Position numbers and translations under genes: made by a program
Notes under the pieces: generated by a model
What the model was told of the DNA's origin: nothing
Seen by the model: the letters and a program-made list of their open reading frames with translations, nothing else
Databases searched by the model: none
Source: Rhodococcus sp. (in: high G+C Gram-positive bacteria)
Lineage (GTDB): Bacteria > Actinomycetota > Actinomycetes > Mycobacteriales > Mycobacteriaceae
Assembly: GCA_012515885.1 (NCBI GenBank)
Contig: JAAYXN010000100.1
Coordinates: forward strand, 1 to 7,029
Direction of reading: 5' to 3'
Length of the DNA stretch: 7,029 nt
Shown here: positions 1 to 6,987 of the stretch, piece after piece
Layout: the number at the start of each line of letters is the position of its first letter
Numbering within the stretch: position 1 is the first letter of the stretch

Positions 1-155
1 AGCACCTGCGGCCGCGCCTCATCGAGCAGTGATTCGATGACCCGTGCCAGCGTCGGCGAATGGTGCCGCACGCCGATCAGCAGTGGATCACGTTGCTGGG
101 CAAGTAGATCCACTGATACTGCGACATCTATGCCTGCGGTATCGACGACACTCAA
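1..155 (-). CDS. DUF5682 family protein (YehM-like), 5' part only, cut by window edge
   Basis: This is an open frame of 51 complete codons that runs off the left edge without a stop. The only start that fits is TTG at 155-153, whose last two bases are shared with the TGA of the MoxR gene (TTGA overlap). GGAG at 167-164 lies 8 nt upstream of it. The other two minus-strand frames hit stops quickly: TAG after seven codons, and TGA within 25 codons. The N-terminus reads MSVVDTAGIDVAV..., and residues 27-34 are IGVRHHSP, followed by a helix and ARPQV. This is the signature opening of DUF5682 proteins (consensus roughly GxRHHxP, then a helix, then P-x-x-(V/L) leading into an IEGP-like strand). E. 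coli YehM belongs to this family and is encoded beside the MoxR ATPase YehL, as here. Function is unknown. The family call rests on a short segment but is strengthened by context. A GTG 14 codons downstream is a less likely alternative start because it lacks the coupling. Confidence 0.72.
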   Translation of the reverse strand, partial: MSVVDTAGIDVAVSVDLLAQQRDPLLIGVRHHSPTLARVIESLLDEARPQV

Positions 156-1303
156 CGCGGCCGCTCCAGCAGGTCACGCGCCTCCCAGAGGGTTCGCCAT
201 GGGCTTCCCGACGCGCCCTCGTCGGAACGACGTTTCACGGCGACATCCCAGTAGCCAAGTAGCCGGGCGGCGTCGTCGGCGTCATCTTTGTGGACGACGC
301 CGAGCAGTTGGCCGGGGATGTCGCGCAGTCGATCGCCGCGGCCGGGGAACCACGCCCCGGTCATCGCGACGGCGGTACTGATCGCAACGGCTTCTGCTGT
401 CGAGAGCACCGTCGATGGCCGTTCCACACTCCATCCCTCGGCGGTGTGCCCGGTACGCAGGTCACGGAAGATGGTCACGATCACGTCGATGACCGCGGCA
501 TCAACCGACATCGGTGTGCCCGCTTCGGTGAGCGCCGTCTGGGTGCGCCGGGTGACGAGGTCGATCTCCGCGGATCGGTCGGCGATGGGATCGATGTGCT
601 CAAAGTTGAAGCGCCGCTTGAGGGCAGCACTCATCTCGGATACGCCCCGGTCGCGCAGGTTCGCGGTCGCGATGAGCGCGAACCCGGGACTGGCGTAGAC
701 GGTGTCCTCACCGAGTTCGGGGACAGACAGCCGTCGTTCGCTAAGGACCGAGACCAGCGCGTCCTGAACCTCGGGGAGGCAGCGGGTGATCTCTTCGATC
801 CGGGCGATCCCGCCGCGGCGCATCGCCGTCATTACCGGAGAGGGCACCAGAGCATTCTGTGATGGGCCTTCGGCAAGCAGCAGCGCATAGTTCCAGCCGT
901 AGCGCAGCTGATCCTCGGTAGTGCCCGCCGTGCCCTGCACGGTAAGCCCGCTAGTTCCGCAGATCGCGGCACTGAGCAGCTCCGACAGCATCGACTTTGC
1001 GGTGCCGGGTTCGCCGACAAGCAGTAGCCCCCGCGATCCTGCGAGGGTCACCACACACCGCTCGACCAGTCGCCGATCGCCCACATACTTCGGGGTGATC
1101 GTCATACGCTCGCGCCCCGACGTGAGCGCACCGTCTGAGCCGAGCACGAATGTGACTACCGCCGATGGGGAGAGCCGCCAACCTGGCGGACGCGGGCCGT
1201 CGTCGTAGACAGCGAGGAACGCAAGCTCATCGGCAAAAGCGATTTCGGGCGGGTCGATCTGCCGCGCAATCTCGGGGTTACTGCTGATCAGGTCACTGCT
1301 CAT
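152..1303 (-). CDS. MoxR-family AAA+ ATPase (YehL-like)
   Basis: This 383-aa cytosolic AAA+ ATPase belongs to the MoxR group, which uses ATP hydrolysis to remodel partner protein complexes, often with a VWA-domain protein. Visible motifs are Walker A GEPGTAKS (97-104, Lys103), a QGTAGTTEDQLRYGWNYA segment (123-140), a Walker B-like strand IARIEE (166-171), the stretch EVQDALVSVLSERRL (178-192), sensor 1 ATAN (212-215) and the arginine-finger region ALKRRF (227-232). The N-terminal WRLSPSAVVTFVLG (42-55) precedes the ATPase core as in YehL-type proteins. The C-terminal third (about 240-383) should be the lid plus a family-specific tail. The frame is open upstream to 1369, but ATG 1303 is preferred: it has AGAAGGG at 1316-1310 with a 6-nt spacer, forms an ATGA overlap with the stop of the giant gene, and avoids an implausible Arg-rich extension. 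The canonical Walker B Asp is replaced by Glu170; related YehL-type proteins are recalled to have EE here too, so activity is probably retained. The specific substrate is unknown. Confidence 0.93.
   Translation of the reverse strand: MSSDLISSNPEIARQIDPPEIAFADELAFLAVYDDGPRPPGWRLSPSAVVTFVLGSDGALTSGRERMTITPKYVGDRRLVERCVVTLAGSRGLLLVGEPGTAKSMLSELLSAAICGTSGLTVQGTAGTTEDQLRYGWNYALLLAEGPSQNALVPSPVMTAMRRGGIARIEEITRCLPEVQDALVSVLSERRLSVPELGEDTVYASPGFALIATANLRDRGVSEMSAALKRRFNFEHIDPIADRSAEIDLVTRRTQTALTEAGTPMSVDAAVIDVIVTIFRDLRTGHTAEGWSVERPSTVLSTAEAVAISTAVAMTGAWFPGRGDRLRDIPGQLLGVVHKDDADDAARLLGYWDVAVKRRSDEGASGSPWRTLWEARDLLERPR
164..167 (-). promoter_or_regulatory. Ribosome binding site for the TTG-started DUF5682 gene
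   Basis: GGAG on the minus strand lies 8 nt before TTG 155, inside the last codons of the MoxR gene. It supports the unusual TTG start and translational coupling. The match is only four bases, so it could be coincidental in GC-rich coding DNA. Confidence 0.5.
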
Positions 1304-4300
1304 CGGGTGCCCTTCTTTCCGACGACGGCCGCGACGTCGGCGTATCCGGGGACATCGCCGTCGACACATCGCTTCCAGGTCTGACGGAACAGCGTGGCGA
1401 CATCAACTTGCGGCAGCACCATTGTCAGCGGTGGTTCCGGCCGTTCCGGCGCGGGATCGAGGCCATACAGTGGCGCCTTCCACCGCTCCAGCGGCAACGA
1501 GCCTTTGGTGTAGGCGATCCAGCCGCCGGGCAGGAAGACCGATCGTCCAGCGCGCGTACGTTTACCCGTCACTACCAGCTCGGCCGACTCCAGTTCCGCA
1601 ATGGCTTTTTTGAGCCGAGCCGGGGTCCACGAGTTCCAACGCTTCACCTGTAGATCCGTGGGATCGGGCAACGCGAGGAGCTGCAGGTAGTAGCGCGCGG
1701 CGTCTTCGGAAAGTCCCTGTGCCGCGGCAATTTCGGCTACCACTTCCGGTGCTGACACCAATGGATCACGTAGTTCACCCGCGGCGATAGGGGCGGTGGA
1801 CAGCATGTCAGCGAGTTGCCCCAAGCCAGCCCGCGCGAACGTTACCGCCGACTCGACCAATTGCCGGTGATGGTCATAATCCCCGGAAGGGTCCATCAAT
1901 GAGTACAGCGTGGCGATGTCATGGTCGGTCAGCTCAGCCGTGCGGACCGACACGTCGAGATAGTAGTGGCCAGCAGCAATGTCGATATTGCCGTGGCGGC
2001 CGCTGTAGGTCTTGCCTATCTCGCCCAGCCCAAACACGTGCCCAACCCGTTCCGGAGGAACCGAACCGAGCATCACGGACACCCCTACCGTGGACACATG
2101 CTCGTCAATGTTCGCAGCCGCCGCCAGTGCGTTGACACGTACCGGTGAATCACCCGGAAGGCGATAACACAGCCACGCGAGAGCGGCATAAAGACTGTGG
2201 ATAGCCTGCTTATGCTGCCATGCATTGACTGATTCCAACGTGGACGCGAGAGCGCGGCCAGCACGCTCGGGATCACTGACCAACGTTGCCACCGCATCGG
2301 CGGCGTCGATCTCGTTGCTCGCAGCAAGCAGCACGTCGACTCCGATCGGCATGGGGCCGCCGAGGATTCGGCATAGCGCCTCCGCAGCGGCTACCACGTC
2401 GAGCCCGGTAGTACTCAGCGCAGCCGGATCAGACGGACACGCGGCCGCGAGAATATCGAGCATCGCGAGTTCGTCGATGTCTTTCAGCACCGTCTGCGCG
2501 GTGCGGACATCAGTGGTCGAGACACCCAGCTTCGCGCGGGCGTCCTTATCGAGGTCGTAGCCCCAACGATTGCGGGCCGCACCAACGCCGAGGAGGATGC
2601 GACCAACGCCCGCAGAGGTGTTGGTGATGGCGGCGAACTTCTCCCAATCGGCCTCATCGAACAGCTTCACGATCTCGTCAGATCGCCCGACGGTCGCCGC
2701 CACTGCCGCGCGCAGCCCCGTCGTCCCGGTCCGGTTTCCAGAGACTGTCTCTTCTGCTGTGGCGTTGTCCAGCAGTGCTTTCGGAGTTCCCACCCCGACG
2801 CTGTACCAGCCTGCGCGTACCGTGCTGTAGTACGAGGCGCCGCTGGTCCGCACGACGATCACCTCGTTATCAGCCACTAGCCCTGCATCGACTCCCTTTG
2901 GCTTGGTGAGCCTGCGTGCGAAGACCTCTGCGTGACCAAATCCGCCATCCTCGAACACCTGCAACACATCGGCGAGGGCGCGTCGCTCGGAGTCTTCGGC
3001 AAGGGGGCCGGCCGCGATCGTTGCCAGCGCTGGGAATCTGCCAATCAGCAGCGGCCAATGCTCGGTATCCCACTGGCGGTGATCGCGACGGTAGTGAGTG
3101 GCCGAGATTTTGCTGGTTAAGCCCAGCATTCCAGCGGCTTCCGAGATATCCGCGATCGACCGGGCACCGCCCCACAGGTCACCGGCCCACCGCAGTTGAA
3201 CAGCCCGCTTCAACGCCTCTGACGCGCCGCTTGTGTCGTAGACACCTTCCTGGTTGGTATTCGGGCGCGCGAGAGCCATACGCTCCGGCGGGTCGATCAT
3301 TGCGGATAGGCGCTTGCCCTGCTTGAGAGCATTAGCCACCAAAGTTGTCACGACGGGCACGATGGCGGAATCGACCGGCTGTCCCAGGAAGTCAGCAACG
3401 GCAGTAGGCAGTGTTTCCGGTGCGCTGGCATGCGCGTCCACCAGCTTCTGCGCCTGCAGACGTGTCACTCCGCGCAGCGCGGTCCCAGATTCCGGCGCGA
3501 CTGGCGTCAACAGCGGCCAGCTCCATGTCGGCATACACGCTGCACCGTCGTTGGCGGCGACAATGGTCTGCGTGGTCTGTGCATCGATGACGCCGCCATC
3601 GCGGGTGATCAGCCAGTCCCGACCGCCCGGAGCGGTGACGACCCGCGCCGGGTAGTACCACTGACCCGCCACACCGGCCGGTAACTCGTGCCAGGTGCCT
3701 GCCGCAGTGGCAATTTTCCACCGGGTGTCGTAGTAGTCGCCGCTGTACCACGCCGCCGAACCTGCGACTACTCCGTCAACGACGTACATGGACACCGACC
3801 CCGTCGATAGGGTCCACTGCGTGTCAAGCTGTTCCGCAGCAGCAGAAAGCCAAGTGGGCCACGATGTTCCGACCTTCGCACCGGTTTCCGGATCGAGTTC
3901 GACGATGCCTCCGGAGTGGGTAACACCCCACACTCGGCTGCCGTCCGTCAACACTCGATACTCATTGGACAGCAGTGGTTCGATAGATCCGCCCGGCTGT
4001 ACCAGCGCCCCGGCTCCCACGAGCCTGCCGCCAGTGACGGGGAGCGTCATCTGTTCCGGAGAGTTGTACCAGCCCTTTTCGGTGCTATGAACATCTGTCG
4101 GCGCCGACGACCAGGCGTAGTCGGATTGATAGTGCTTGTTGCGCCACCAGGATGCGATGTCGATGTCATTGGGGTCTTCACCGACCGGAACCGCAACAAA
4201 GTGTGTGCCATCCGAAGTCGTGGTATGCCCATGCGTGAATTCGGCAACCACATTTCCGGCACGGTCATAGAACTCGCAACTCCCCTTGTTGGAGAGGCCG

Positions 4301-6018
4301 ATGAGCGGCCAGCTCTCGTGCACTGCGCGCTTGTCGGGAGCGCCTTTTACCTTGACGAGTTGCGGAGTGACGTTGGGCCAATGCAATTCACCCACCGACC
4401 CCAACCGCAGGTTGTGTTCGACCAACGTGGCCGGGTCAATAGCCTGGCGTAGCGCGGCGAACTCATCAACCAAGAACTCGGCGAGTTCTGGACGTGCTAG
4501 GTAATGCAGCCAGTCACCGATGCGTACCATTTCGGGGGCCGTCAGCCCATCGCCCGATCTCAGAGCAGACACTTCCCGTGCCACATACGCTTTCAGTGCA
4601 TACGCAGTGCCCGGGCACGCCAGGATCGCGGCGGACGCCTCGGCACTGACAACGATGTAGGAACCACCTACTACCTGCTCGCAATGCCCAGAAGCAAAGT
4701 TGCGCATGCCGCCGATCAACGCCGTCCTGAGCGGCTCGTAGCCAACCAGGTGACGCAGCTCGCCACTGGTCTCACGATGATCCCACCACAAATCAAAGTT
4801 GATATCGGGCTGGAAGCGGGCCGATACCTCCACGATTCGATCACCAAATATCTCGATGAGAGTGTCAATCAGCGCTGGTTGCAGCTGTCGGGCACCGGCC
4901 ACCAGAGGCAAGGTCACCGGTTCGGTGCCAGCGGTGAGGTTTTCCCGAATCTGCGGGTCGTCGAGCAGTGCCCGCAGACGGGTCTGATCATCGGTGCGGC
5001 CCCAACGGTGAGTGGCGGCCCGCTTGCAAATCACCTGTATCCAATTGGCAGCCGGGTATCCCGGAGTGCGGAGCCGGTCCGGGCAACCGACCTGCTCAAG
5101 TAGTTCGAGCCAGTCGTCGAGACCCACCGAACTCGGCGCTATGGCCAGCAGTTTGTCCGCAACCTCCGGGTTCGCGCTCGCTGCGTCAACGAACGCGGAG
5201 CGGTATTCACGCCAGAATCCAGCGTTCGCGTTAGCCAGGGCGGGAATATCGATGATCTCGGCGATCAGTGAGCGAGTCTGCTGGGCGTCGTCGAGCCCCG
5301 CCGCCTTCGCTGACCTCCGGAGGTCTTTACGCATGGCCGTGTATGGGGGCAATCCACCCTTGATCCGGCGGACCACCAACGTCGTCAACATTTCATGCGC
5401 CGTCTGCGGATCGTGGCTAGCAGCGAGCCTGCGTGCTTCAGCACTGAGCGCTTTGACAGAGACTGCACCGGCGAAAGCAAACTCTAAGAACGCTTCTCGA
5501 TGGCGGTCTTCGTCGACGGGCAAGGCGTGCGCGGCCTCAGCCTCACGGGCGAGGGCAAACATCTGCGCGGCATACGTCGGCGACTCGGCATCAGTAAAGA
5601 TGCGGCCCGCCTCTTCGAGGAACGTGGGCACAAAGTGTGGGGCCGAACCAGCCAGGGTGTTGGCCGCCGCCGAAATGGCTTCCTTCGCCAAGTTGGCCGA
5701 CGTCGACGCCAGTTTTCGGGCGCGTTGCAGATCGGCGGCTGCGGCGATCGCGTATCGAGCGTTCGCGGGATCAATGATGATCGGCCACGCGGGGAAACCG
5801 ATCGTGCGGCGACGAATGTGGCCGACAGGTGCAGCAGAGACCGGTTCGAGGCCAAGAACATCGAGCATCGCGTCCTCAGCGGGAACAATCGACTCACCGA
5901 CGAGACGGACAACAGTGCGATCGCCGAGCACAGAATGCGAGTAGCCGCGCGCAACTAGTGGTGTGGTGTGCTCACCCGGTTCGGGCAGAACAGCCCCAGC
6001 TTCTTCGAGTTGGTTCAC
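1300..6018 (-). CDS. Giant multidomain protein of the MoxR/DUF4132 operon; C-terminal winged-helix-like segment
   Basis: This 1572-aa protein is of unknown function. It resembles large actinobacterial proteins found next to DUF4132 genes, which are usually annotated only as hypothetical or DNA-binding; this is from memory, not a search. Residues about 85-540 are mostly alpha-helical and Ala/Leu rich, and include a conserved-looking core around 130-190 (FLEEAGRIF, YAAQMFALAREAEAAHAL, FLEFAFAGAVSVKAL). Residues about 565-840 are rich in Gly, Trp, Tyr and short strands (CEFYDRAGNVVAEF, SRVWGVTHSGGIVELDPETG, DWLITRDGGVIDAQT), suggesting beta-propeller-like blades. Residues about 850-1430 are helical again. 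Residues 1446-1497 (LPDPTD, RWNSWTPARLKKAIAELESAELV, GRSVFLPGGW) look like a winged helix-turn-helix. No signal peptide or membrane segment is evident. The GTG start at 6018 overlaps the upstream TGA (GTGA), with AGAAGGA at 6034-6028 and a 9-nt spacer. The stop overlaps the MoxR ATG. It may be the scaffold or substrate receptor of the ATPase; this is inferred from context only. Confidence 0.9.
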   Translation of the reverse strand: MNQLEEAGAVLPEPGEHTTPLVARGYSHSVLGDRTVVRLVGESIVPAEDAMLDVLGLEPVSAAPVGHIRRRTIGFPAWPIIIDPANARYAIAAAADLQRARKLASTSANLAKEAISAAANTLAGSAPHFVPTFLEEAGRIFTDAESPTYAAQMFALAREAEAAHALPVDEDRHREAFLEFAFAGAVSVKALSAEARRLAASHDPQTAHEMLTTLVVRRIKGGLPPYTAMRKDLRRSAKAAGLDDAQQTRSLIAEIIDIPALANANAGFWREYRSAFVDAASANPEVADKLLAIAPSSVGLDDWLELLEQVGCPDRLRTPGYPAANWIQVICKRAATHRWGRTDDQTRLRALLDDPQIRENLTAGTEPVTLPLVAGARQLQPALIDTLIEIFGDRIVEVSARFQPDINFDLWWDHRETSGELRHLVGYEPLRTALIGGMRNFASGHCEQVVGGSYIVVSAEASAAILACPGTAYALKAYVAREVSALRSGDGLTAPEMVRIGDWLHYLARPELAEFLVDEFAALRQAIDPATLVEHNLRLGSVGELHWPNVTPQLVKVKGAPDKRAVHESWPLIGLSNKGSCEFYDRAGNVVAEFTHGHTTTSDGTHFVAVPVGEDPNDIDIASWWRNKHYQSDYAWSSAPTDVHSTEKGWYNSPEQMTLPVTGGRLVGAGALVQPGGSIEPLLSNEYRVLTDGSRVWGVTHSGGIVELDPETGAKVGTSWPTWLSAAAEQLDTQWTLSTGSVSMYVVDGVVAGSAAWYSGDYYDTRWKIATAAGTWHELPAGVAGQWYYPARVVTAPGGRDWLITRDGGVIDAQTTQTIVAANDGAACMPTWSWPLLTPVAPESGTALRGVTRLQAQKLVDAHASAPETLPTAVADFLGQPVDSAIVPVVTTLVANALKQGKRLSAMIDPPERMALARPNTNQEGVYDTSGASEALKRAVQLRWAGDLWGGARSIADISEAAGMLGLTSKISATHYRRDHRQWDTEHWPLLIGRFPALATIAAGPLAEDSERRALADVLQVFEDGGFGHAEVFARRLTKPKGVDAGLVADNEVIVVRTSGASYYSTVRAGWYSVGVGTPKALLDNATAEETVSGNRTGTTGLRAAVAATVGRSDEIVKLFDEADWEKFAAITNTSAGVGRILLGVGAARNRWGYDLDKDARAKLGVSTTDVRTAQTVLKDIDELAMLDILAAACPSDPAALSTTGLDVVAAAEALCRILGGPMPIGVDVLLAASNEIDAADAVATLVSDPERAGRALASTLESVNAWQHKQAIHSLYAALAWLCYRLPGDSPVRVNALAAAANIDEHVSTVGVSVMLGSVPPERVGHVFGLGEIGKTYSGRHGNIDIAAGHYYLDVSVRTAELTDHDIATLYSLMDPSGDYDHHRQLVESAVTFARAGLGQLADMLSTAPIAAGELRDPLVSAPEVVAEIAAAQGLSEDAARYYLQLLALPDPTDLQVKRWNSWTPARLKKAIAELESAELVVTGKRTRAGRSVFLPGGWIAYTKGSLPLERWKAPLYGLDPAPERPEPPLTMVLPQVDVATLFRQTWKRCVDGDVPGYADVAAVVGKKGTR

Positions 6019-6893
6019 TGGTCGCCATCCTTCTCAATCTTGCGGCCTGCGTAGAGGATTGTGGCCATGCGCATACCTTCGCTGTAGGCAACAGGGGGAA
6101 CATCTGAGAGCGCGAGGGTCACGTCGTCGTGCACCCAGATCAGCTCTCCGAGCATGGTCATTGCTTCGGGAGCGCCCTCGCCGATCCAGATGCGAGCTTG
6201 GTAGCGCAGGCCGTTCTCGATGATCCGGCACACCGCGTAGCCACCTTGAACAGCGAAGCCGTGGGTTTTTGCGCGGCCAGCAACGAAGCGAATCTCGTCG
6301 AACTCGGCGTCTGTGAAGGTGTCGACGCCCTTGCCTGCCAGGTTCTCGGGCCTAGCGAAGACCTGCCGCTGTAGTTGGTCGAAACCCTGAGTGAGGCCCA
6401 GGTCGACGGCAAATTCACGTAGCTCGTCGAGGTCGTCGCCGAACAGCACCGGGTGCGGGATCCGAACTTGTGCGGCGTCGACGGTGTCGGATTCGCCATC
6501 CAGATCCACGACGCCAAGCTGCACGCCCGCATCGGTTTTCGTCACCTCACGGAGGAATCCGTGTAGTTGCAGGGCGCCGTCGTCCTCGGTGGCAATGACC
6601 AAGTCTGTGAGCCAGGACCGCCACGCAGTATCAGCCCACAGTTCTCCGATAAGCGCTGCGGGAACGGGTAGGCCGTCGAGTAGCCAGCGCTGCACCTGAG
6701 CGCCAGCCTCGATGTCGTGGCGGGCCAGGAAATCGCGTAGTTGATCGAGTTCGAGGTAGGCGTCGGCCTTTTTGACTTTCGCGGGCACCGACTTGAGCGG
6801 TTTCCCTGCCTTGTTACGGGCAATGATTTTTCCGTCGTCACCGATGCTGAGTTGATAATCGCCGGACGGAATCCATTGAGCGGCCTGCGGCAC
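6015..6893 (-). CDS. Stand-alone DUF4132 domain protein (MolR/YehI C-terminal domain-like)
   Basis: This 292-aa protein consists almost wholly of a DUF4132 domain, the domain at the C-terminus of the roughly 1200-aa E. coli MolR/YehI. Family landmarks in order are GKPLKSVPAKV (30-40), LPVPAALIGELWAD (75-88), WRSWLTDLVI (91-100), GVVDLDGE (127-134), IPHPVL (145-150), DLDELREFAVDLGLTQG (154-170), GGYAVCRI (217-224) and PPVAYSEGMRMATILYAGR (266-284). The biochemical role of DUF4132 is unknown; MolR was once proposed as a molybdate regulator, with weak support. A GTG at 6914 gives a product 7 residues longer (299 aa), but it has no ribosome binding site. GTG 6893 has AGAAGGGGA at 6906-6898, 4 nt before the codon, so it is preferred. 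The stop codon overlaps the start of the giant gene, so it is the first gene of the operon. No WGR domain or helical N-terminal region is present, unlike full-length MolR; the neighbouring giant protein may supply that part. The domain call is strong, the function open. Confidence 0.9.
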   Translation of the reverse strand: MPQAAQWIPSGDYQLSIGDDGKIIARNKAGKPLKSVPAKVKKADAYLELDQLRDFLARHDIEAGAQVQRWLLDGLPVPAALIGELWADTAWRSWLTDLVIATEDDGALQLHGFLREVTKTDAGVQLGVVDLDGESDTVDAAQVRIPHPVLFGDDLDELREFAVDLGLTQGFDQLQRQVFARPENLAGKGVDTFTDAEFDEIRFVAGRAKTHGFAVQGGYAVCRIIENGLRYQARIWIGEGAPEAMTMLGELIWVHDDVTLALSDVPPVAYSEGMRMATILYAGRKIEKDGDQ

Positions 6894-6897
6894 CTGG

Positions 6898-6906
6898 TCC
6901 CCTTCT
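6898..6906 (-). promoter_or_regulatory. Ribosome binding site deciding the DUF4132 start
   Basis: On the minus strand AGAAGGGGA is followed by CCAG and then GTG at 6893. This purine-rich match to the anti-Shine-Dalgarno sequence sits at a usable distance for GTG 6893 and lies downstream of the in-frame GTG at 6914. It therefore argues for the shorter, 292-aa product. Confidence 0.7.
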
Positions 6907-6910
6907 CGCA

Positions 6911-6932
6911 GCACGACGGGAAATCGCCGTGC
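6911..6932. repeat. Imperfect inverted repeat in the leader of the DUF4132 gene
   Basis: Plus-strand GCACG (6911-6915) pairs with CGTGC (6928-6932), with two further matching bases inside after a mismatch. In the mRNA this could form a small hairpin just before the AGAAGGGGA ribosome binding site, and it contains the rejected GTG at 6914. No effect on expression can be shown from the sequence. Confidence 0.3.
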
Positions 6933-6935
6933 GAT

Positions 6936-6953
6936 TGTGCTGATTGATGCACA
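6936..6953. promoter_or_regulatory. 18-nt dyad, possible operator
   Basis: TGTGC TGATTGAT GCACA on the plus strand is a 5-bp inverted repeat around an 8-nt centre. It touches the proposed -10 element and would cover the expected transcription start, a typical position for a repressor site. The repeat is short and could arise by chance. Confidence 0.3.
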
Positions 6954-6958
6954 CCATA
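6953..6958 (-). promoter_or_regulatory. Possible -10 element of the operon promoter
   Basis: TATGGT on the minus strand fits the TAnnnT pattern of actinobacterial housekeeping -10 elements. It lies in an AT-richer patch (CTATATGG) about 60 nt before the first gene. No good -35 is seen: 17 nt upstream reads CACATC, and a TTGTCG at 6975-6970 is too close. This is the best candidate in the short upstream region but is weak evidence. Confidence 0.3.
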
Positions 6959-6987
6959 TAGATGCAGTCCGACAAGATGTGCCGCCG

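Noticed and set aside
290..862. Plus-strand frame of 190 codons opposite the MoxR gene
   Set aside because: The minus strand carries Walker A, sensor 1 and arginine-finger motifs over this stretch. The plus-strand product is low-complexity and Gly/Arg/Asp rich.
1304..1369. 22-residue N-terminal extension of the MoxR ATPase
   Set aside because: The extension is Arg-rich (MCRRRCPRIRRRRG...), overlaps the giant gene by more than 60 nt and has no supporting ribosome binding site. ATG 1303 has a good one.
3155..3195. Apparent tandem repeat of CACCGGCCCACCGC-like units
   Set aside because: Only two imperfect GC-rich units occur, inside coding sequence that reads normally on the minus strand; this is a chance compositional effect.
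5012..5944. Long plus-strand open frame of 310 codons opposite the giant gene
   Set aside because: It is antisense to a well-supported coding frame. Its product is Ala/Ser/Arg-rich without any recognisable motif, typical of mirror frames in GC-rich DNA, and no ribosome binding site supports it.
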